DNA of 64,000 nucleotides from Marinobacter pelagius (GTDB lineage Bacteria; Pseudomonadota; Gammaproteobacteria; Pseudomonadales; Oleiphilaceae): contig NZ_QNRO01000020.1 of assembly GCF_003315345.1 (NCBI RefSeq), positions 1 through 64,000 on the forward strand, in the 5' to 3' direction. The notes under the pieces are model-generated. The model was given only the letters and a program-made list of their open reading frames with translations. It did not search any database and was not told the DNA's origin. The position numbers were made by a program, and so were the translations under genes. The number at the start of each line of letters is the position of its first letter. Position 1 is the stretch's first letter. Below, one piece after another: positions 16,503-24,039 of the stretch.

Positions 16503-18128
16503 TCAGAATTTCGTACGGAAACTCAGACCGGCCATCACAACGCGCAGCGAGGTCTTGATGTCGAGACCGGCGTAAGGGTTGTAGATGATATTGGTGATGT
16601 TATCGCAGTTCACGTTACAGCTGGTATCCGCCGGAATGGTCTCGATGGAGTGCAGGTAACTGAGATTCATGTCGATCTCGGTATCCTTGTCCCACTGGTA
16701 GCCCAGGCCCACGCTGTACAGGTTCGCACCACCGAACGGCGCCATCACCTGACGCTGATCGTCGGGAATAACCGAATCCCGGATCTCAACGCCGGCTCGC
16801 AGGTCCAGCCGTGAAGAGACATGCAGCTCGGCACCGAAGGCCCAGTTCCACTGACTCTTGAAGCCCAGCGGCAGGCGCAGGGTGTTGGGTGTGGCGTTGT
16901 CCGGCGACAGAATCCGCGCGGCATTCAGGAACTCCAGATTCCGGTCGAAACGGAACACGAACGCATCCCACTGGGCGTAGTCAGTCCAGCCGATGTCGGC
17001 ATTGAGAGTGAGCTTCGGGTGGACATCCACACTGATGCCGGTCTGGAAATGCTGGGGATAGACCAGATCCATGCTGACGTTACCGGCCTCCCGGGGCGCA
17101 CCGGATGGCAGGCTGAGAATCGCCGAGGTGATCGCCCCCAGGACCGAGCCGTTGACACTCTGCCAGAATCCCGACCAGTCGTCGGTATACTCGATCTCGA
17201 AGGTGCCCTTCATGTTCATTTCGGCTTCGGAGGTGTAACTCGCCCCCCAACTGAACCAGTCCGTGGGCTCCCACATCACCCCCAGGGCATAGGTGGGTGA
17301 CAGGGTCTCCTGAACGTTGATATTCAAAGCACCGATATCGTCCCAGGGCCCGACATTACCGCCACACAACGCCAGCCAGGGCTGGAGGGGCTCGTCCCCG
17401 CTCTCGCAGTTGAAGGCGTCCTGCAATATTTCGGCAACCCCGAGCAGCATGTTCGGTGCCCGCATGTACTGGTCGGCGGCAATCCCCATATGGGACAGAT
17501 GGATTCCGGCACCCACCGACCATTCGTCATTGATCTCGTAGCCAACCGTCGGCGACAGATAGGTCGTCCGCTGCAACGCGGTGGCCTGGGGCTGATAGCG
17601 GCCCGGGTCGTCCTTGTCACGATAGAAGCCGGCCGCCAGGGGCAGGTAGAAGGCGTTGGCAAAGGTAAGTTTAGACCCCGGCGGGTTGACACTGATTCCG
17701 GCCGAGGGCGCGATGGCCGGCCCCGGGGGTGCCCTGAGAATCCCGTAACCGGGCAGGTACAGGGCAACGTTATTGGTATGACTGTGGGTATTGGCGACCG
17801 GATCACGCTGTTCACCGGTCAACGGATCCGTTTCCAGGCCATCGATACCGAAGATCTCATAGCCTTCCGGGGCCGTGAAATCGGCATCAATGTCCAGGTA
17901 GACGCTCATCAGGTTCACTTCGAGCTGACGACCGTCCAGCCTGGTAAGGCCCGCCGGATTATAATGGATGGCCATCACGCCCGGCGGATCGGCCGTGACC
18001 GCATTGCCCAGTGCCAGCGCCTTGGGGTGAATAGTCAGATTCTGAGCCAACTGGGCCTGGGCGCCAAACGAGATGGTCGTGGCAATTACCGCCCCGAGAA
18101 TCTGCCGTTTATGGCTGTTATGTCCCAT
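16503..18128 (-). CDS. FadL/OmpP1/TodX-family outer-membrane transporter
   Basis: FadL-type barrels take up long-chain fatty acids and other hydrophobic compounds across the outer membrane. The 541-residue product has a signal peptide (about residues 1-26, GAQA), the family N-terminal signature (HPKALALGNAVTADPPGVMAIHYNPAGL, here split over residues 33-62) and the usual C-terminal Phe. The start at 18128 is preferred: AAGGA lies 5-7 bases upstream, whereas an upstream ATG would overlap the preceding gene. A cysteine pair-rich loop (CNVNC near residue 510) is unusual. It is third in the C39-barrel-FadL-MalM operon. Confidence 0.9.
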   Translation of the reverse strand: MGHNSHKRQILGAVIATTISFGAQAQLAQNLTIHPKALALGNAVTADPPGVMAIHYNPAGLTRLDGRQLEVNLMSVYLDIDADFTAPEGYEIFGIDGLETDPLTGEQRDPVANTHSHTNNVALYLPGYGILRAPPGPAIAPSAGISVNPPGSKLTFANAFYLPLAAGFYRDKDDPGRYQPQATALQRTTYLSPTVGYEINDEWSVGAGIHLSHMGIAADQYMRAPNMLLGVAEILQDAFNCESGDEPLQPWLALCGGNVGPWDDIGALNINVQETLSPTYALGVMWEPTDWFSWGASYTSEAEMNMKGTFEIEYTDDWSGFWQSVNGSVLGAITSAILSLPSGAPREAGNVSMDLVYPQHFQTGISVDVHPKLTLNADIGWTDYAQWDAFVFRFDRNLEFLNAARILSPDNATPNTLRLPLGFKSQWNWAFGAELHVSSRLDLRAGVEIRDSVIPDDQRQVMAPFGGANLYSVGLGYQWDKDTEIDMNLSYLHSIETIPADTSCNVNCDNITNIIYNPYAGLDIKTSLRVVMAGLSFRTKF

Positions 18129-18166
18129 GAATTCCTTCCCTTCCCGTGGTTCGTGGACCGCAATAC

Positions 18167-19177
18167 TCACTCTTTGAGGCCAGAGAAGTTGATGGGCAGG
18201 GATACCCCGATAGAGAAGTCGGGCGCGTCTTCGGTAAGGCCGATGCCCAGACTGGTATTCACGATGGTGGTATCACTGACCCGGGTACCAAGCGACATGC
18301 TCAGGAAACCGGTCATCTGGTCCTGGGCCACGGCCTGTTCACCGTTTGAGAAGGTCAGGATGGTTTCGTCGCTATAGCTCAACTGGGCAGAGATGCTCAG
18401 GGAGATGTCGTAGGAAAGCGAGTAGGCAAAACCGGCTGAACCGGACAGACCGAATCCGGGCTCGACCTCAACCAGCAATCGGGCGCCCCGCACCTGGTTC
18501 AGATCCTCGGCCGGCAGGTTGTAGTTGGCACTGACCGACCCGAAAATCACAACCGGATCCAGTACCTTGGAGAGGCTCACACCGCCACCTGCGGAATAGT
18601 ATCCGCTGCCCGTGGACAGCTGTTCCTTGATGTCGATTTCGTAGGGGCTGACCCCGGTCTTGGTGGTCAGTGTGCCGAAAAAGGTGGTCGACATCTTGCC
18701 CGGCACATAGGCGAATGGCTGCCAGCGACCGGTGAAGGAGACGTCACCGAAATCGTAGATGCTCAGCTCATCCTGGGTATCATATTTGACCACCAGGGGG
18801 ATACGGGTGCCGATGGTCAGGTTATCCAGCAGACCGTAATCGTAGGAAAAGGCATTGGTGAAGTCATGGGTGGCCGACGGCACCACATCCAGATTGCGCA
18901 CCGAACCATTGGTGATCGCCAGGTCCAGGCGCTGGTCCGCGGTGTAGGAATAGTCAAACGAGTAGTTCAGCGAGTGGGTGCCCTTCTTCTGCAGAGAGTA
19001 GTTCTTCTCGGCAGCCTGAAACACTTCTTCCAGCTGTTTGGAGGCGTCTTCATCGCCCTCCTGCCTGGCCAGCGCTTCCCGCGCCTGGTCCACGCTTTCC
19101 TCCTGTGCCAGCACTGTGCCTGGAAACAGCGCTGTGGCGGAAACAAGGATAAAACCTCGCACAAACCAACGATTCAT
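18167..19177 (-). CDS. FapF-like / phenol MetA-type outer-membrane barrel
   Basis: The 336-residue product has a signal peptide (residues about 1-24, VLA), a mature N-terminus that is charged and helical (about residues 26-65, possible coiled coil) and then about 260 residues of alternating beta-strand pattern. That layout matches FapF, the trimeric pore that exports functional amyloid in Pseudomonas, and the broader MetA-pathway/phenol-degradation barrel family. The gene directly upstream encodes a C39 peptidase like FapD, supporting the comparison. No FapB/FapC amyloid repeat protein is seen in the operon. The substrate is unknown. Confidence 0.7.
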   Translation of the reverse strand: MNRWFVRGFILVSATALFPGTVLAQEESVDQAREALARQEGDEDASKQLEEVFQAAEKNYSLQKKGTHSLNYSFDYSYTADQRLDLAITNGSVRNLDVVPSATHDFTNAFSYDYGLLDNLTIGTRIPLVVKYDTQDELSIYDFGDVSFTGRWQPFAYVPGKMSTTFFGTLTTKTGVSPYEIDIKEQLSTGSGYYSAGGGVSLSKVLDPVVIFGSVSANYNLPAEDLNQVRGARLLVEVEPGFGLSGSAGFAYSLSYDISLSISAQLSYSDETILTFSNGEQAVAQDQMTGFLSMSLGTRVSDTTIVNTSLGIGLTEDAPDFSIGVSLPINFSGLKE

Positions 19178-19233
19178 CCTGACTCCCTTATTTTATTTGT
19201 AGTGATTCTGTGCCGGGCCTTGCGCCCGGAGAA

Positions 19234-20034
19234 TTAGTTACGGCGGTAATGCAATTGTTTTCGGGTGTTTTCGACACTACCGTCCGGATTGTTTTTCTGG
19301 CGTTCGAGCAAGTTGTTGATGCGTCTCTCCGTGGCTTCGTGGAACACCGGAATTCGTTCCAGAGCCAGCAGGGTCATTGTCTGGTCATCGATGAAGCGCA
19401 GGTCTTCCTCTTTCAGCTCGAGGTTATCGAGGGGTTTATCGCTACCGGGAAAGACAATGAACAGCACGTTGTCGTCCCACTTCTCCTCGAACTGAGCGAG
19501 GGTGAAAGAGATGTTGCCCACCGAGGGGTCCGCCAGGTAAACCCGGCCATCCCGGATGGTGCGCAGCACTACGAAGTGCTTGAAACCGGCGTGATGGATC
19601 GGAACGATGGCCGGGTGATCCAGGTCGGCCAGATCCTCGATGGTCGCCCGGAAGCCGCCGGACGGATAACCCAGCGCCGTCACCAACCTTTTCATGTCCA
19701 GCATGGAAAAGGCGCGGCGCTGAACGATCCTTTCACTTTCGCCGTAATGCAGCAGCCCTTCCATCACCTGCCGTTCCGACAGGGTACGGCCGAGGTAGTA
19801 ATTCAGCACGGTGGTCAGGGCCGCACTGCCGCAGCTGTAGTCGTAGGCCTGCCGGACGATGTTTCGGTACTTCTGCTCAACCAGGGGCTCTATCCGGAAA
19901 TCCGAGCGCAGCTTTACGGGACTTGCATCCACGTCCTGCTCGATCACAATGGAGCCTTTCTCGAACGGCTCGACCAAGGTTGCTTCCTGCACCATGGCGA
20001 ATGTAAGAATGGATCCGGCGAGCACCAGCAGCAT
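19234..20034 (-). CDS. C39-family cysteine peptidase, FapD-like
   Basis: The 266-residue protein carries a C39 bacteriocin-processing peptidase fold: QAYDYSCGSAAL with the catalytic Cys near residue 77, and FKHFVVLR (His) followed by LADPSVGNISF (Asp) as the rest of the triad. An N-terminal hydrophobic segment (starting MLLVLAGSILTFA) makes it secreted or membrane-anchored. The ATG at 20034 is preferred over a TTG at 20070. C39 enzymes usually cut double-glycine leaders; FapD is the homologue in amyloid export. The operon has no ABC transporter and no obvious double-glycine substrate, so the target must lie elsewhere or be an operon partner. Confidence 0.82.
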   Translation of the reverse strand: MLLVLAGSILTFAMVQEATLVEPFEKGSIVIEQDVDASPVKLRSDFRIEPLVEQKYRNIVRQAYDYSCGSAALTTVLNYYLGRTLSERQVMEGLLHYGESERIVQRRAFSMLDMKRLVTALGYPSGGFRATIEDLADLDHPAIVPIHHAGFKHFVVLRTIRDGRVYLADPSVGNISFTLAQFEEKWDDNVLFIVFPGSDKPLDNLELKEEDLRFIDDQTMTLLALERIPVFHEATERRINNLLERQKNNPDGSVENTRKQLHYRRN

Positions 20035-20275
20035 GTCAGATGAAGTCCCTGTTTTTATGACCCGCAGCAAGCATCGGGTTACATGTTGTTACGGTAAGAT
20101 ACCGAAATACCGGGCCCCTTAAAGATAACTGTGCCTCAAATCTGCCTCTGCAGAAGCTTCCTTGAAGTAACGTCTTGAGACCTGGTTCATGGCAGGAACA
20201 GCAACGCCCCCGGAGGCCGATGAGCCTTCCAGGGGGTGCTCAGCAAGGTTCAGGGGGAAAGCATCCCCCGGATTG

Positions 20276-21739
20276 TCAGAGGGTAAAGACGATCCCCAGC
20301 AGGGCGTAACACAACAGCGTCACCACCACGATGCCCATCAGGTTGAGGGCGAAGCCGGCACTGATCATGTCGCCGATCTTCATGTCGCCACTGGAAAACA
20401 CGATGGCATTGGGCGGCGTTGCCACCGGCATCATGAATGCGCAGCTGGCGGCAATGGCGGCCGGCACGGTGAGCAACAGCGGTGACACGCCCTGAGACAT
20501 GGCCAGCGCCCCCAGCAGCGGCAAGAAAGCCGCAGCCGTGGCGGTGTTGCTGGTCACCTCGGTCAGGAAGATGATCACCCCTGCGACAATGGCAATCAGT
20601 AGCAGCGTCGGCAGCGTCCCGGCGGCACCCAGGGAGCCGGCAATCCACTCGGCGAGGCCCGAACTGCTGATAACACCCGCCATTGCCAGGCCGCCACCGA
20701 ACAGCAGCAGAACACCCCAGGGAATGCCCTTGGCGGTCTCCCAGTCCATCAGGAACTGGCGTTCCCGGGTATCTACCGGTATCAGGAACATGGCAATCGC
20801 CGCCGCAATTGCAATGCCGGTATCGCTGAGCCAGGGCATCGGCCCGTCGGATAGCAGGGGCCGGAATATCCAGGTGGCTGCGGTGATCAGGAACACCGCC
20901 CCGATCAGTTTCTCGCCTTTGCCCAGCGGCCCCAGTGCTGCCAGCTCGTCGCGGATGAGGTCACCGCTGTCGCCCTGATGGGCCAGACCGAAATCACGTC
21001 GGGTCAGCCACCACCACGCAAGCGCCAGCATGACGACCGTCACCGGCACCCCTATCAACATCCATTGGGCAAAACCCACCGAGATGCCCTGATTTTCGCT
21101 CAGGTAGGCCGCCAGCAAGGCGTTCGGCGGTGTCCCGATCAGGGTTGCGATACCACCGATACTGGCGGAGTATGCGATGGCCAGTAACAGCGCCGTGGCG
21201 TAACGCCGAACACCGTCGGGGTTGGAACCGTCGGCCATGGCAATCACGGAGAGGCCTATGGGCAGCATCATGATCGCAGTGGCGGTGTTACTCACCCACA
21301 TGCTGAGAAATGCGGTGGCAAGCATGAACCCGGCGATCTGGCGCTTCGGCTTGTCGCCGACCGCTTTCAGGGTCAACAGGGCAATGCGACGGTGCAGGTT
21401 CCAGCGCTGCATGGTCAGGCCGAGGGTGAAGCCACCGAGAAACAGGAAAATAATCGGATGGGCATAGGGCGATGTGGCCGCCGAAACCGACCCCAACCCC
21501 AGCGCTGGCACCAGCACGATGGGCAGCATCGCCGTGGCGGGGATCGGAATGGCCTCGGTGCTCCACCAGGTGGCCATCAACAGCATAAGGCCAAGAGCAG
21601 CCCAGGCTTCCTGGCCCATGGTTTCAGGGGCCGGGAAAAACAACGTCATCAACAGAAACAAGGCACCGACCACCAGGCCAATCAACTGACTTTTCGGCAG
21701 TCCCCGGGACTGGTTCGCGCCGTTTCGGGATTCAGACAT
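20276..21739 (-). CDS. DASS (SLC13)-family sodium/dicarboxylate symporter
   Basis: The 487-residue protein has about eleven hydrophobic segments and the two SNT signatures of the divalent-anion:sodium symporter family (VSNTATAIMMLP near residue 150 and TSNTATAAAFLPLL near 397), as in VcINDY. It should import C4-dicarboxylates such as succinate, malate or fumarate across the inner membrane with sodium, fitting a marine organism. A GGGGG/CCCCC hairpin at about 20251-20268 follows the stop but lacks a T-run. It seems monocistronic. Confidence 0.88.
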   Translation of the reverse strand: MSESRNGANQSRGLPKSQLIGLVVGALFLLMTLFFPAPETMGQEAWAALGLMLLMATWWSTEAIPIPATAMLPIVLVPALGLGSVSAATSPYAHPIIFLFLGGFTLGLTMQRWNLHRRIALLTLKAVGDKPKRQIAGFMLATAFLSMWVSNTATAIMMLPIGLSVIAMADGSNPDGVRRYATALLLAIAYSASIGGIATLIGTPPNALLAAYLSENQGISVGFAQWMLIGVPVTVVMLALAWWWLTRRDFGLAHQGDSGDLIRDELAALGPLGKGEKLIGAVFLITAATWIFRPLLSDGPMPWLSDTGIAIAAAIAMFLIPVDTRERQFLMDWETAKGIPWGVLLLFGGGLAMAGVISSSGLAEWIAGSLGAAGTLPTLLLIAIVAGVIIFLTEVTSNTATAAAFLPLLGALAMSQGVSPLLLTVPAAIAASCAFMMPVATPPNAIVFSSGDMKIGDMISAGFALNLMGIVVVTLLCYALLGIVFTL

Positions 21740-21786
21740 AACAACAGGTTTCCGTCAGGTTCAATACAGGTCAGTTTCAATCGGGT

Positions 21787-22410
21787 TCAGGAGGCCACAC
21801 GGGCAAGCTGCCGGTCATGGACACGGCCAAGCAGCACCAGCGCCAGAATGGCGCCGGACAGGGCCCAGGCCATATCCGACTGGGTATCCCAGACATAACC
21901 CTGGGTACCCAGGAAGGCCTCGGCCGCCTCATCACTCAGCAGCGCCACCCACCATTCGATCAACTCGTACAATGCACTGACGGCAAGACAGAAGCAGACG
22001 ATGAAGAACGAGGACCAGCCGGACCGGGCGAAGACCTCCAGCCTGAGGACCACCTCGCGGGCAATCATCGCCGGGATGAAGCCCTGGGCAAGGTGCCCGA
22101 GTTTGTCGTAATTGTTGCGCTCCCAGCCAAACCAGTCGCCCAAGTGATTGAACAGGGGCACTTCAGCATAGGTGTAGTGACCACCCACCATCAGGATGAC
22201 GGCATGCACCAGGATCAGCCAGTAAGCCAGTGAGGTCAGGGGAAAGCGGAAATAGCACCAGGCAACAAGTATGAAGCCGATGGCGGCGGGCAGCACTTCC
22301 AGGACCCAGGTCGCCCGGTCCTTGGGGCCAATACCCGACCAGACGAATACTGCCAGAAAGATTCCCACCCAGGCCAGAACAGCCATCGGTTTCTGCGCCA
22401 TACACTGCAC
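21787..22410 (-). CDS. DUF2238 (YjdF-type) inner-membrane protein
   Basis: The 207-residue product has about six hydrophobic segments and the conserved family features YDKLGHLAQGF near residue 100 and YELIEWWVA near 150, followed by VWDTQSDM. The family is widespread, of unknown function; the conserved His, Glu and Asp within membrane helices suggest a catalytic or metal site. Start could also be the ATG four codons in. It lies 47 bases before the DASS gene on the same strand and might be cotranscribed. Confidence 0.82.
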   Translation of the reverse strand: MQCMAQKPMAVLAWVGIFLAVFVWSGIGPKDRATWVLEVLPAAIGFILVAWCYFRFPLTSLAYWLILVHAVILMVGGHYTYAEVPLFNHLGDWFGWERNNYDKLGHLAQGFIPAMIAREVVLRLEVFARSGWSSFFIVCFCLAVSALYELIEWWVALLSDEAAEAFLGTQGYVWDTQSDMAWALSGAILALVLLGRVHDRQLARVAS

Positions 22411-22466
22411 TCTCTTGTCGGTATTTTCGGGTTTATGGTCGCATTGTACGCCCGCAGCCTTAAAAA

Positions 22467-22703
22467 TCAGTGCTGCCCGGCCCGCTCCAGTGACATCACC
22501 GGCTCATCCTGCTGCTGGCTCTCGTATACCAGTTTCAGGAATCGCAATGGCAGATTATAGAAGGCCATGTTTCGAATGTGGGCGCCGGCAACGGCGACAG
22601 CGTGGATTCGGCCATCACGGATGCCAGCATCCGCGATGCGGGACGGATTCGGGCTGCCATCAAAATAGCGGCCTCCCACAATCAGGGTATCGTACTGACT
22701 CAC
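22467..22703 (-). pseudogene. Internally deleted amidohydrolase (D-aminoacylase type) remnant
   Basis: The 78-codon frame starts like an N-acyl-D-amino-acid deacylase (YDTLIVGGRYFDG, then IADAGIRDGRI) but jumps after about 36 residues to what is normally near the C-terminus (AGAHIRNMAFYNLPLRFLK), and ends soon after SLERA. The full family has about 500-580 residues, so roughly 450 internal residues and the tail are missing while the frame stays open. It is either a dead remnant or, less likely, a small expressed peptide. Confidence 0.78.
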
Positions 22704-22780
22704 GGCAGGGGCTCCTGTCCTGTTCTTGTTGTTGATCCCAGCCTAGCCCACAACGTGACAACCAATCATCTTTTGTCTTG

Positions 22781-23995
22781 TCAGCGGGCACGGATCCGGA
22801 CACCCTCCTCCAGTTGCCGGTCCGGGTGCCTTACCACCCGGTCGCCAACTTTCAGGCCATCGAGAATCCGGGTTTTCAGCCCGTTGCTCTGGCCGGTCTG
22901 CACCGGCTGACGATGGACGGTATCGTCCCGGGCAAGGAAGACCCAGCTCTGGCCTTCGGAGCTGAAAATGGCGGATGACGGGGCCCATAGCACGTCTTCG
23001 TCAGACCAGAGTATGAAGCTGGCATCCACCCGGTAGCCGTCACCGAGGGATTGCCACTGCTCGATAGGACTGGTGATATCTGCCACCACCTGCACCCGTT
23101 GCTCCTCTACCCCCAGGGCAGAAATATCCTCGAACCCTACCGGCTCTACTCGCCGGACCACACCCTTCAGCTCCGGCCCGCCCCAGCCGCTGAAGCGAAC
23201 TTCTATGCCGGGCTGCAGTTTCACCGCGTCAAAGCTGAGCACGTCAATGACCACCTCCAGGGCCGCCGGGTCTCCGACCTCGGCAATGGGACTCCCCGCC
23301 TGAATCACACCTTCACTCTTGCGCACGACCGAAAGCACTGCACCGGCGACCGGAGACGTCACCGCCACCCGCTCCTTCGGCTGTTCACCACTGCTGTGGG
23401 CGGCTGACACTTCCAGTCGGGTACGCGCCGCTGCCAGCTCGTGGGCCATCACTTCCTGATCAAAGCGGGCGGAGCGCAGAATGGCCTGTGCCCGATCCGC
23501 TGTGGCTCTCGCCTGTTCAATCTCCTCCTCGGAGACAAAGCCGTTTTCACTCCTGGACCGCAGTGACTCAAGGCGCTCCAGCTCCTGGCGGGCAAAACGG
23601 GCCTCGGCCTCAGCCGCCTCAACCTTCTGCTGCGACGAATGCAGCGCAGACCGGGCCGATTCCACTTTCGCCTCGGCTTCAGCCCGGCTTCTGGCATCCA
23701 GGATGGCCGAGGGCATCGGATCCACTTCGGTCAGGGTCTGCCCTGTTTTTACAGAGTCACCCACGTCAGGCAAGACCCGGTGCAGATAGCCGGAGACCGG
23801 TGCCGAAATCAGGTACCGGTCCTTGACCCGGGCCTTGCCCTCCTCGGTGATGGAGACCTCCAGCGGTCCGCGACTGACCTTCGCCAGATCCACCCAGACC
23901 GGATCGGGCCGGAAGGCAAAGGCGATCGCTGCCACCGCCAGCACCGCTACCAATCCCCAGAACAGCCATTTTCCCGACAACCGTTTATTGCTCAC
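22781..23995 (-). CDS. HlyD-family periplasmic adaptor of ABC exporter
   Basis: The 404-residue protein is a membrane-fusion adaptor: an N-terminal anchor helix (about residues 9-29), a biotinyl-lipoyl-like hairpin (VKDRYLISAPVSGYLHRVLP), a long coiled coil (about 100-190), then a second lipoyl half and beta-barrel domain. It follows the FtsX-type permease gene by 44 bases and belongs with it and the ATPase at 28908-29618 in a MacAB-like or DevBCA-like efflux complex. The substrate is unknown. Confidence 0.88.
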   Translation of the reverse strand: MSNKRLSGKWLFWGLVAVLAVAAIAFAFRPDPVWVDLAKVSRGPLEVSITEEGKARVKDRYLISAPVSGYLHRVLPDVGDSVKTGQTLTEVDPMPSAILDARSRAEAEAKVESARSALHSSQQKVEAAEAEARFARQELERLESLRSRSENGFVSEEEIEQARATADRAQAILRSARFDQEVMAHELAAARTRLEVSAAHSSGEQPKERVAVTSPVAGAVLSVVRKSEGVIQAGSPIAEVGDPAALEVVIDVLSFDAVKLQPGIEVRFSGWGGPELKGVVRRVEPVGFEDISALGVEEQRVQVVADITSPIEQWQSLGDGYRVDASFILWSDEDVLWAPSSAIFSSEGQSWVFLARDDTVHRQPVQTGQSNGLKTRILDGLKVGDRVVRHPDRQLEEGVRIRAR

Positions 23996-24039
23996 AGCAC
24001 CCCGCCCGAACGTTGATCCATCTGATGTTCTCCTGATTA

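Noticed and set aside
20251..20268. GGGGG/CCCCC hairpin as terminator of the DASS gene
   Set aside because: The stem is short and lacks a T-run; kept only as a remark.
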